A stretch of DNA of 64,000 nt, from assembly GCA_023653785.1 (NCBI GenBank), contig JAMKCH010049429.1, positions 1-64,000 of the forward strand. The letters are read 5' to 3'. The notes beneath the pieces are model-generated. The model was not told the origin of the DNA. It did not search any database and saw only the letters and a list, made by a program, of their open reading frames with translations. A program made the translations under genes and the position numbers. Positions 47,863-57,429 of this stretch are shown here, in pieces. The stretch is from Ophioderma brevispina. Its lineage: Eukaryota > Echinodermata > Ophiuroidea > Amphilepidida > Ophiodermatidae. Position 1 is the stretch's first letter, and every line of letters starts with the position of its first letter.

Positions 47863-48366
47863 CTAAGTGGAAAGTAAATTTTATATTACACGAAAACATT
47901 TTTAATTGAGTATATCCGTATATTAGGAATAAAACATAAATGCTTTTGAGTTTAAGTTTGATATAAATCCTGGTTAACTAGCAGAATCTGCCTCAAATTG
48001 AACAACATTAATCAAATGCCATTGTTTGCTATGTCCAAACAATGAATATCGTTTTTGTGGACCCTTTTATGCAGATGTATCGTGTACATATTTTTAACTG
48101 GTCCAGGAATTGTAAGTTTGACGAATTCGAGCTCCTTATTTAAAAGACAGAAAACTGCGCAAAAAAGTTGAATTTTCTAAGTTTAGCCAAAAGGAACTCT
48201 TTCCGATAAGTAAAGTTGTTATACACAACTGAAAACGGAAAGTTTTTGTCTTTGTTTATTGTTACCAAAAGAGAAGTGGTTATTCGGTTGTGTTTAAAAT
48301 AATAGTATCATTTCATTTCAAAACAGTAAATATGCGAGAAGTAGTCACTTTCTTAGTGCAATATTT
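47863..48366. other. No feature seen
   Basis: AT-rich, presumably intron of the trehalose gene. No repeat or exon is recognised. Confidence 0.4.
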
Positions 48367-48810
48367 CACCCAATTCACTCAGCAGCAACCAGTAAAAACA
48401 GCAGCAACCAGTAAAAAGTGATTACTGCTTGTGACCTGCTACCAGTATAAAACTGGTCCACTATGTGTATTATAATATAGAGTATAGCTATCATATCACA
48501 ATAGTGTTATCGCTTTATTCCGTAAAGCTTATGTAGGATTAAAATTAATCACCACCCACATCCTCCCTCCCTAGTGTAGTGGATAAGAGCATCGATTTAT
48601 AATGCAGGTATCACCGGTTCGAATCCAACCATGGCCTTTTTAAAATAAATGTATTTCAATATTTTTTTAGAGTAAAGAGAAATATTACTAAGTCCAGTAG
48701 GGAATAAAGCGATAATACTATTGTGATATGTCTTATACACACAGTGGACCAGTTTTATACTGGTAGCAAGTCACAAGCAGTAATCAGTATTTACTGGTTG
48801 CTGCTGGGTG
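48367..48810. mobile_element. 444 bp inverted-repeat element with tRNA-like centre
   Basis: Ends CACCCA...CAGCAGCAACCAGTAAA and TTTACTGGTTGCTGCTGGGTG face each other, and pairing continues through GATTACTGCTTGTGAC, GCTACCAGTATAAAACTGGT and ATAGTGTTATCGCTTTATTC for ~150 bases. AATATTT flanks both ends (48360-48366 and 48811-48817), a probable target duplication. The left arm has a small internal duplication of CAGCAGCAACCAGTAAAAA. The unpaired centre holds a tRNA-like sequence. Confidence 0.85.
48564..48637 (+). tRNA. tRNA-like sequence in the element loop
   Basis: The A-box region TAGTGTAGTGGATAAGAGC and the B-box GGTTCGAATCC are spaced as in a tRNA gene. The anticodon loop would be TTTATAA (anticodon TAT), but the anticodon stem pairs badly, so it is probably a pseudogene or an internal promoter. 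The 16 bases TAGTGTAGTGGATAAG are identical to the tRNA-like sequence at 36521-36588. Confidence 0.5.
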
Positions 48811-48817
48811 AATATTT

Positions 48818-49390
48818 TGAAAATTGAAATCATCAGCTCATCAGAATATATTTTTTAATATAGGTATGTTAAGATTGTAATACGTTGTTAAAGGGCAAGG
48901 TACACCACGAGTTTCAATAACTATTATGTTCATCCGCCAAGGCCACAGTTCAGTGGGTTGTACTTGTAAATACATTGATATGAACTGACCTTGTGTGATC
49001 TGGGTATCATATATCATACCCAAAACCAGGGGGTGTATTTTCTAAATATATTGGTTAATGAATGCTACTGATCTGTGCCAAGGGAATAACTATACCTTTC
49101 CTGAATCCTTGTGGTTAGACAAATAACATGGTATACTTTTCAACATGATTGGGTAAATTTAAAAATTTGACCCCTGTACAAACTTTGTTTTGGCCCCCTC
49201 TCCTTAAGGCACCATTTGCTGCACTTAAGAATCACGTTTCAGGGGTCCCTGTCAGTCTTTCTACATATTTAATCAGTCAAACCTTTTGTACTTGAGATGT
49301 GTTACAAATGTCTGCTAGTTCCTGGGTTTACATTACTGCGTCGATATACTTTGATAAAATTAAATATCAAAATCACTACATTAACATTAA
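48818..49390. other. Intronic-type DNA; short IR46 fragment
   Basis: Bases 49140-49205 (GATTGGGTAAATTTAAAAAT then TTGACCCCTGTACAAACTTT) resemble part of the IR46 repeat. Nothing else is recognised. Confidence 0.4.
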
Positions 49391-50171
49391 CACTTAATTG
49401 CATAAGGGGTTTGCACTTCCGTTAGTGCATAAGGGGAGGGGGGCTCCTAGGGGCCCATTCATTATATAACCACTTTCCCAAAGGAATGTTTAGATGAAAT
49501 CCACCAGATTCAAAGACATCAACAATAAAGAAATAAAAACTGAAAAAAATGCCCAGTAATAAAACTAGAGGCAAAACATTGATTTTAATTTTGCGTCAAA
49601 ATGTGCGAAAAAAAGACACTAATTCGTTTCTGCATTTTCTACGGCACTGATTCACCAAGATTTTTGCTGATTGCTTTAATTGGTGAAGAATGAACTATAT
49701 TTACCATATTAAGCACAAACATAAATGTCTCATGCCATTTTATATTTTTAAGGTTTACTTGTATAATTTACCATAGGTTCCTACAGTAAACCGCTATATG
49801 ATGTAATAAAATATTATGACACCAATGGCCTACTATACATTCCAAGATTGTTTTGATTATTTATTTACTTTGTTTATTTCACTAGGTGTATGCATTATGA
49901 AAATCAGAATGACAATAACTCTATTAAAAATTTTAATTTTTGTCATGGGCACTTCCGTTAGTGCATAAGGGGGGGGGGGCGCTACTAGGGACCCATGCTA
50001 ATTAACGCAAAAACGACGCGATGAATTTGATTTTTTTGCACCAATGCATGCGCAACTAAAATTAGACAAATACAAAAAAATATATATATACCAAATATAT
50101 TGCAGCGTTAAAAAACGCCGACCGAAAAACAAAAAATGGCCCCCTAGGAGCCCCTCTTATGAAGTTAAGTG
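49391..50171. mobile_element. 781 bp TTAA-type DNA element, copy 2
   Basis: Termini CACTTAATTGCATAAGGGG and CTTATGAAGTTAAGTG are flanked by TTAA on both sides. It is collinear with 27221-28000 along its whole length, including AACACTTAA, GAAGAATGAACTATATTTAC, TACAGTAAACCGCTA and CGACGCGATGAATTTG. It has a small ATATATAT expansion near 50085. The close match between copies suggests recent activity of this family. Confidence 0.88.
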
Positions 50172-50284
50172 TTAATAATTATCGCAATTTATCTAAATTT
50201 TGAGGTATTTTATAAAATAAATTAAAAGAAAGAAAACAGTACAATATCAAATTATTTGGAATGGTCTAGGCATGTGAAATTTAA

Positions 50285-50638
50285 AGGCACTATCAGTGAT
50301 TTGCTAAATGAGAAAATCGAAAAAAAATCTTTTTTTCATGCCTGTAACAAGTATAGGTACCCCGACATATCCTACAAGTAATAAGACCAAAAGCAACTTA
50401 CTTAATAAAGACAAAATCGTTCATTTTAGTCATTACTGTCCTTACGGACACTTACTACAACACATAGTTGAATGGAGATTCTTATCTTTAAACACTGCTA
50501 TTTTCTTCCTTTTCTGTCATTTTTTCAGTAGGAAAAAAAATAACTTTTTTAAAATTAGATAGGCTTATCCTTCACTTTTTAGCTATTCCTGCTAATTTTA
50601 AACATTTTGACTCTTTCGGCAAATCACTGATAGTGTCT
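50285..50638. mobile_element. 354 bp MITE with TTAA flanks
   Basis: Termini AGGCACTATCAGTGATTTGC and GCAAATCACTGATAGTGTCT are inverted repeats flanked by TTAA. The ends differ from those of the 780 bp family, so this is a second TTAA-type family. The interior is AT-rich, and an 84-codon frame at 50308-50562 is not a recognisable protein. Confidence 0.8.
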
Positions 50639-50639
50639 T

Positions 50640-51180
50640 TAACTGAAACATTATACGAGAAAAACAATATTTGCTCAGAAAAAAACATTTTAGACAGGTC
50701 TGACACCATGCATTGTACTTATAACTTGTTAGATATATATATATATACGATACAGATAATTATGTTCCTTGATATTGAGTAATAAGTCGATATCACGTGA
50801 TTGGCAGTATTTCTAGTTCCTATACTAGAAGCTGTGACTTGTGGTGACCCGCGTGCATTATCTGATGATCCATGCATTATCTGGTGACCCGTGCATTATC
50901 TAACATGTACTAGTGCATTCGTAAAAATAATGCACGCTGAGAACAATAGATAATCTAACACGAGAAGTATATTAGGTGATAAACAACTCTAACTTTGTGA
51001 TGGTCTAGCACACCAATAGGTTTCACATTCACACTGCAGCAGTCCAAAACTGGACGTACGGGTCCCAATCTCACAAACGATAAATGCCGAAGGTACTTCG
51101 TGTTAGAAGTGAGAAAGAAAGCAAAATTTTAGGGTAATTTCAAGGTACTGGGTTAAAAAAAATATTGCTTGCCACATTAA
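50640..51180. repeat. AT microsatellite and GTGCATTATCT repeats
   Basis: A short ATATATAT run lies at about 50732. Three units of roughly 20-25 bases around CCGTGCATTATCTGGTGAC lie at about 50853-50911. No gene is seen. Confidence 0.5.
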
Positions 51181-51184
51181 TTAT

Positions 51185-51975
51185 TGGGATGTGACAAAAT
51201 ACAGGGGCAAGGTTTACACAGGGGTCACAATTTAAAAGGTTCCATTTGTGCTATATATCCCTAACACTCATAGAGGAAAATCTGACGATCAAAAAGGGAG
51301 GACAGCGTTATCTTTATTGTTAGATGTAGGGGAAATTTCCTCCTAATACAATGCCGGTGTGAAAGGAGATATAGTCCGGAGGGAACCATAGTCCGGGGCT
51401 CCATAGACGAAAACGGAACAAAGCGTGAAACTAATGTTGCGTAAAGAGTCAACTGAATCGATTGCCCTATTGTTCACCATTGTTTCCGGACTATGAGTAC
51501 GCCGGACAATGGTTACTTCTACACCGGGGTCCGCTCCGTGATTTTCAAAAGTGCATTTAAATGCAGTTAAGGGACGCTAGATATATAGAGCACATTGTCG
51601 GGATTAATATGTTATAACTTGCCCTATCTAAAACTTATGGCTCAAGGTCATCCTGGGTAAATATTTCAGAATACAATTTTCATCAAACTAATTCTAAATC
51701 GCTCGCCTGGTCAAACAAAATGAAAGTGGTTATCTTCTTAACCAATGGTACTTGTTATGTTTTGTATTGCAACTACAAACTCTGGGTCATAATTGCAACA
51801 GATATCTTTTCCAAGATGTTAATTCGAATAATTTGACACCATTTTGAAAGGCTTAGGACTATTCTGAAATTTAACTACCAATATGACCTTGAGCATATTT
51901 TTTCATATAGCTATTAAAACTACAATGCGAATTAAAAAATTACACTTTTGAAATTGAATCGTGTTCTGGTGTATC
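51185..51975. repeat. IR46-family copy interrupted by a MITE
   Basis: GGGGCAAGGTTTACACAGGG and, after the MITE at 51354-51527, TAACTTGCCCTATCTAAAAC, GGCTCAAGGTCATCCTGGG and the mirrored TATGACCTTGAGCATA follow the order of the 46.1-47.0 kb element. The copy is diverged and its ends are lost. Confidence 0.6.
51354..51527 (-). mobile_element. CCGGACTATGG hairpin MITE, complete copy 2
   Basis: A 174 bp element, CCGGTGTGAAAGG to CTTCTACACCGG, is inverted relative to the copy at 3114-3291 and carries several facing copies of ATAGTCCGG. It lies within the IR46-family repeat, so it inserted later. Confidence 0.8.
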
Positions 51976-51979
51976 AATA

Positions 51980-52505
51980 TTTAAAGAGAAAATAACATCT
52001 AGATTTAATTAGTGTTAAATGAGTAATCTGATACCAGTTTCATGGTCTTGTGATGCATGCATGACCGCACAGTGGACAAATAACAAGAACAGGTGCAGAT
52101 GTCACTGCACCAATTTAGTATGGCAACGACAAGCATAAGCAGTTGCAATCATAAAGGGTAACTGCCTAATGTAAGAAACGCACGTGTATGCAAATTAGCA
52201 CTATTAGAAACTAGTACAGACTGAATGCATAACCTTGCTGTTTATTCCGTTGTTGTTTATTTAGTGGTGTGATTCCTAATGTTAAAATTATGAAACTATG
52301 TTGTAATATTTAATATATTTGTTAAAACATGAAAAATAACAAGCTGACTCTATACCCAGCTTTTTGATGAAGTGTGATTTTAGTCTTGCCATTCAGAAGT
52401 GGCCTTAGCAAACGGCAGACTGTAAAAGGATTTTAGGCATTTACTTGGTTGCTGCCAAGGATTGTCAGAGCCATAAGAACGCACGTGTGAGATTCTGGCG
52501 CGATA
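51980..52505. other. No recognised gene
   Basis: AT-rich. The phrase GGTGCAGATGTCACTGCACC is a small hairpin near 52093. No exon is seen. Confidence 0.4.
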
Positions 52506-52506
52506 T

Positions 52507-52709
52507 TATGGTCCAAGAGAAGATATCAGTAGCTTCCCACAATACATTGCTTCCAATGGACGTTTTAGTACAGGTACTGATGTGAATCGTTAGAGATGAA
52601 AATATGGCTAAATTGACAGTACTGATCACAAAAACTACCTGTACAATAATCTCCACTGGAAGCAATGCATTGTGGGAAGCTACTGATATCTTCTCTTTTA
52701 TGGTCCAGG
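52507..52709. mobile_element. ~200 bp hairpin MITE
   Basis: The left arm ATGGTCCAAGAGAAGATATC, AGTAGCTTCCCACAATACAT and TGCTTCCA pairs with the right arm TGGAAGCAATGCATTGTGGG, AAGCTACTGATATCTTCTC and TTTTATGGTCCA. Arms are about 55 bases and nearly perfect, which suggests a young insertion. Confidence 0.8.
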
Positions 52710-52810
52710 ACCATAAGCAGCTATTCACTATTTTCTACTTCAATCGCCAATTCTGATGTTTTCATTGCAATCTCTAAACTCCAAGTTAATAACGAAGTTA
52801 AATTATACGC

Positions 52811-52876
52811 CTGGAGTAGTCCTGAATCGAACCCACGACTTTCGGATTACAAGACTAGCGCCCATAAAGCGCACAT
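52811..52876 (-). tRNA. tRNA-Thr(UGU)-like 3' portion
   Basis: The minus strand reads GGCGCTAGTCTTGTAATCC, then GTCGTGGGTTCGATTC, with the loop CTTGTAA (anticodon TGT) and a good B-box. The sequence AGTCTTGTAA with a GGGTTCGATTC arm resembles tRNA-Thr. The anticodon stem pairs poorly and a clear D-arm was not found, so it is probably a SINE remnant or pseudogene. Confidence 0.4.
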
Positions 52877-52879
52877 TAT

Positions 52880-53715
52880 AGGCCTAATCATGAATAGTGT
52901 CCCTATGAGACGCGTTGAAAATATATGGTCCAAGACTATACCTTCGGGCCAAAATCTCACAATAGCCATAAGCACACACAATATAACATCTTACAGCTAA
53001 TCTCTCGCATGCGCTACAGCAGTTATCAATGTGCTAGGCCTACACCATAAACAAGTTTGGTTGGAGTACACTCTACAAAAAGAAGTTATCATGGTAAATT
53101 GTTGATCTTTTTGACAATGATCCTGAGTAATCCATGGCATGGGCAGTAGTGTAATGTAATCAGGCGCGTTACAAGTCCGGTGGTTTCGAGGGGCAAGTGC
53201 AATAAATATCCAAAATAAAGCATAAGTATCCCAAAATGGCTGATTTAGCATGCGTATCCATCAATTTCTTCCTGATTTCCCCTAAAAAAGCTATTCGATG
53301 AAATAGTTCTGGCTGGAATAGCTATTAAAGAAAAGAAGTTATGGCAAATTGTTTTACCTTTTGTAGATGAAATGGTTACAGACACCCATTCATACTTACA
53401 TGGACATAGATCCATCACCATTTCAAAGGCCAAGGTCACTGTAAACTTACATGATTGACGACGAATATCAAAGACAATAACAGAAAAAAAATCATTAAAT
53501 ATGATGTTACACTGTAATGACTGTACGGTTTCTTACCGCGGTGTTTTTATACTGACAGCTGTGGCATACGTGAACATGGTGGAGTGCATGCCAGCTGAAT
53601 ATCGTATTTTTATAGAGTCTATGTAAAAACAAACTTGATAATATTGTTTATGTTATTAAAATGTTTGTCCAGTGTGTTTTTAGGTTTTAAACATCGACCA
53701 AAATGTCTATTTGAC
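52880..53715. other. No recognised gene
   Basis: Short minus frames at 52997-53439 are not recognised. AAGGTCACTGTAAACTT and similar phrases near 53430 are typical of interspersed repeats in marine animals. Confidence 0.4.
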
Positions 53716-53727
53716 TGCAAAGACAAT

Positions 53728-54385
53728 CTAAGCAACGCGTTGGTTTCATTAGCAACGCGTTGCTTAAAGAGACAATAGCGCATTTGATAAATATTGCGCC
53801 CTCTAATTTTTTTTTCAAAATTGATATTTTTTCATGGTTGTAAAGCATACATTAGTCCTTACCTGAAATTATAAGCCCAAATCAGCGCGCTTATGGGCGC
53901 GCTTTATAGTTAATGATTTCAGTAGACGGCGCGGAAATGGCGTTTAACACAAGCAAACACACACCGGAGTTGATTCCCACGGAATCTACCCTGTTTGACC
54001 GGTCTGCGACATTTGTGGTTTTAATATTAATGAGTATGAGTCTATTTATGTAATAGACACATTGTTGATTAAAATAATGGCAAACTTAAATTTAGCCTAC
54101 AAATTACCTGGATGGCTTTAACCTCTTATTAATGTCCCTATCTGTTTTGGGGTATGTTATTTTTATGTGTAAGATATATCTCTATATATTCTTCCAATGG
54201 TCTAGACTATCATTTGCGAGCAAATTGAAGAACTTTCATATTTTCTGAAAATGTGCCAGTGCCGCTTTAAGTACCGTTGGAAAGCAACGCGTTGCCTTTT
54301 GATTCTTCTGATCGGCTGGCTAAGCAACGCGTTGCTTTCCTAAAGCAAAGCGTTGCTAAGAAGGCAACGCGTTGTAAGCAATACG
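53728..54385. repeat. GCAACGCGTTGC palindrome clusters
   Basis: Six close copies of the 12 bp palindrome GCAACGCGTTGC occur, two at about 53732-53763 and four at about 54286-54376. They lie on either side of a TTAA-flanked element. Three variants differ by one base. CpG-rich palindromes of this kind are unusual in the AT-rich surroundings. Confidence 0.75.
53768..54266. mobile_element. 499 bp TTAA-flanked MITE inside the palindrome array
   Basis: Starts AGAGACAATAGCGC and ends GTGCCAGTGCCGCT, with TTAA at both sides (53764-53767 and 54267-54270). The terminal match is short and imperfect. Together with its position between two palindrome clusters this suggests insertion into a formerly continuous array. 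Confidence 0.55.
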
Positions 54386-54389
54386 TTAT

Positions 54390-54735
54390 GACTTTTTTAG
54401 CTTGCCATAATCGGGCAGTGCTTTGTTCGGTTTCCGATCAGGTTGACGTCACATGTCAGCTCATCTATACCCCATTTACTGATGTGTTTTATTAGCCCGA
54501 TGTTGTAATTATTTTTTAGAGTAAGAGAAATAAGAATAAGACTGATCAAATCACAGAAAGGCTTCACGGGATTCGAACGAGTAACCTTTATATTCGTAAA
54601 CCAAAGCATTCTACCCATGGGTACCGCGTAGTCCCAAGCCTCTTTATACCATCAGGAATACTGCATGGTCCCAATGCATTCATAGGTCGTAAGACTTATC
54701 CTTCCTGAATGGATCGTTTTAAAAATACACAAAAG
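54390..54735. other. No gene apart from the tRNA-like sequence
   Basis: AT-rich apart from the tRNA-like segment at 54560-54640. Two overlapping short frames here are not recognised. Confidence 0.35.
54560..54640 (-). tRNA. tRNA-like pseudogene
   Basis: An 81-base minus-strand unit starts GGCTTGG and ends GTGAAGCC, so five outer acceptor pairs form. It contains a CATGGGTAGAATG A-box-like segment, a CTTT/AAAG anticodon-stem remnant and the B-box CGTTCGAATCCCG. The anticodon loop is irregular. A degenerate tRNA or SINE head is likely. Confidence 0.4.
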
Positions 54736-54739
54736 GTCA

Positions 54740-54897
54740 TCCAACTTAAACAAGTGGGTATTATTCCTCAATTAGCACAAGGAGGAAACCTGGGGAGTTT
54801 TGATAATTATGTTGTTTCGCACAACATTATGAAACTATCCTGAAAAAATTAGCTATGGCTTATTTATTTCCGGGTGTTTTTCTATTATTCTTGGACT
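54740..54897. mobile_element. IR46-family right-end fragment
   Basis: TTAGCACAAGGAGGAAACC, GCACAACATTATGAAACTATC and AGCTATGGCTTATTTATTTC followed by CGGGTGTTTTTCTATTATTC match the right end of IR46 and the complement of its left end at 46130. Confidence 0.7.
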
Positions 54898-54899
54898 AT

Positions 54900-55124
54900 A
54901 TAACGCATGCGGCGAAGTTGCCGGGAACGTCACACGATGAAAATAAAAGAGAATGGGCACGGTTGTGTATTATTATTATTATTAACATTATTTTTATCGT
55001 TATTATGCGATGGTGTTTTACGAACGGTTTTATGGACGTAGGGGAATATTTCATGCGGAACTTGTTTTTTGGTATCATATAAATGGTCACAGAATTTTTT
55101 GTCAAATTCTAAAACAATGAACAA
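54900..55124. other. Microsatellite-containing spacer
   Basis: A TTATTATTATTATT stretch lies near 54968. Frames on both strands are simple-sequence artefacts. Confidence 0.4.
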
Positions 55125-55560
55125 TGGGGAACCCAGCTAACAATTTAACGTTTCCAGAACGTTGTCAAAACGTTTCAGTTTGGTTACGGAAACGTTTCAA
55201 TGAAACGTTTTGGCAACGTAAAAAGTGTAGACACTTTTTTACGTTCTAGAAACGTTTTACAAAAACGTATTTAAAACGTCTTAGGAACGTTACTAAACGT
55301 TTCCGAAACCTGGTTGGAAACGGCATTGGTTTTTGACAACGTTGAGGAAACGTTTTGGAAACGTTTGAAACGTTTCTACAACGTTTCTGTAACTTTGCTA
55401 TAGCACACTTTTTCTGGTTGCCAGAACCTTGGAAACGTTTCTACAACGTTTCTGTAACTTTGCTATAGCACACTTTTTCTGGTTGCCAGAACCTTTGTAA
55501 TGTAAGCAAGAACGTTCGTTAAGTTTCGCAACGCATCTGCTACGTTTGAACAGATTTATT
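55125..55560 (+). repeat. AACGTTTC array, left block
   Basis: More than a dozen copies of AACGTTT or GAAACGTT occur in both orientations. A 67-69 base unit beginning GGAAACGTTTCTACAACG is present twice in tandem at about 55366-55500, including the identical stretch CTATAGCACACTTTTTCTGG. The outer edge reads GGGAACCCAGCTAACAATTT, similar to the complement of the right block's outer edge at 60110-60132. Confidence 0.75.
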
Positions 55561-55639
55561 TGTCCATGGATTTTGTATTTGTTAAACATAAGTGTTTTCC
55601 CAAAAATATCGATATCGAAATAATTTTATTTAAACTCCA

Positions 55640-57340
55640 TTCATGTAATATATAATATAGCGGGCAAGATAAGCCTACATAAGCAGTTTGTGCTTGCCCG
55701 TGTTGTAACATCGAGTAGTGAAATGTTGAATGTGTTAATCAGCAAAGGAACACGAATGTGGTGTTTTCGTAGGCCTAATTATGACTTTGTGGAAGAAACT
55801 GGCGATATTGAATGTGCAGTGAAGCTGTGGTGGGTCGTTCTTGAATTTATTGAAGTAGAAAGAATGAATATAATAACCTACCTGTAAACTGTAGTTTAAA
55901 AATTACTATCCTCTTCCATTATTTAGAGCTGTAGCGTGATGATACGACATGGTGATACGAGTGTGTTAACCCCGTCCAAGCTGCCGTGACAGAAATATGT
56001 AAAGGAATGGGAGCCAGTTACAGGGTAATTAGCGAAGCTGTGTGGTGTTGTTCTCCTAAAATTAGTGCGTTGTATCCAGGAGATATACAGCCTTAAAGTA
56101 GTCGGCGGAGCACAAGAAGTATTTCTATATGTCAAATGGGAGAATCATCAAGTATAGAATACGTTCTAACAGAGAGCAAAATTAAAACAAAGTCATCATC
56201 ATGTAATATATAATATAGCGTGCAAGATAAGCCTAAATAAGCAGTTTGTGCTTCCCGTGTTGTAACATCGAGTGTAGTGAAATGTTGAATGTGTTAATCA
56301 GCAAAGGCACACGAATGTGTGTTTTAGTAGGCCTATATTATGACTTTGGTGAGAAGAAAAATGGCGATATTGAATGTTGCAGTGAAGCTGTGGTGGGTCG
56401 TTCATGAATGCTATTGAAGTAGAAAGAATGAATATAACACCCTACCTGTAACCTGTAGTTTTAAAAATACTATCCCTCGTCACATTAGTTAGACAGCTGT
56501 AGCTGCTGTTATACGAATGGGTTACGAGGTGTTAACCCAATGTCCAAGCTGCCGTGCAGAAATATTGTAAAGAATGGGAGCATGTTACACGGTACATTTT
56601 AGCGAGCTTGTGTTGGTTGTTCTCCTAAAATTAGAGTTGTATCAAGGAGATATACAACGCCTTAAGTAACGTCGGCGGTAAAAGCACAAGAAGTATTCAT
56701 ATGCACATGTGAGAAGCATCGTTAGAGAATAACGTCTAACATAGAGCAAAATGAACAACAAAGTATCCATTAATGTAATATATATTAGCGGCAGATAGCC
56801 TACATAAGCAGTTGTGCTTGCCCGTGTTGTAACATCGAGTAGTGAAATGTTGTTGAATGTGTTAGTCAGCAAGGAACACGAATGTGGGGTTTTCGTTAGG
56901 CCTAATTATGACTTTTGTGAGCAAGAATGGCGATATTGAATGTTGCAGTGATGAAGCTGTGGTGGGTCGTTTTTGAATTGTATTGGAAAAGAGAAAGAAT
57001 GATATAAACCTACCTGTAACTGTAGTTTAAAAAATACTATCACTATTTCCTATTTGAGCTTGTAGCTGATGTAACGAATGGTGTGAGACGAGTGTGTTAA
57101 CCCCATGTCCAAGCTGCCGATGCAGAAATATGTAAGGAATGGAGCATGTTACACGGTATACATTTTAGCGAAGCTGTGTGGTTGTTCTCCTAAAATTAGC
57201 GTGTGTTATCCGGGATATTTTTATCGAGCCTTATTAAGTAGTCGGCGGAGCACAAGAAGAGTGTGTATATGTACACATGTGAGAATATCAGATAGAGACG
57301 TCTAACATAGAGCAAAATTAAAACAAAGTCATCCAAAATG
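55640..57340 (+). repeat. Three ~560 bp tandem repeats
   Basis: Copies at about 55640-56200, 56201-56770 and 56771-57340 share ATGTAATATATAATATAGC, TGTTGTAACATCGAG, GAAATGTTGAATGTGTTA, AAGCTGTGGTGGGTCGTT, GTTGTTCTCCTAAAATTAG and GAGCAAAATTAAAACAAAG. The copies differ by many small indels. No frame is conserved among them, so no gene is supported. Confidence 0.85.
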
Positions 57341-57429
57341 GTGATGATGTCTTGACGTTGCTGTGTCGAGTCGCTGTTTTACGTGGTTTGAAACATCGCT
57401 ATATTACTAAAAAAACCCTTTGGGGGTTG

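Noticed and set aside
53245..53439. Upstream trehalose synthase exon on the minus strand
   Set aside because: The 64-codon frame has none of the synthase motifs and resembles an interspersed repeat.
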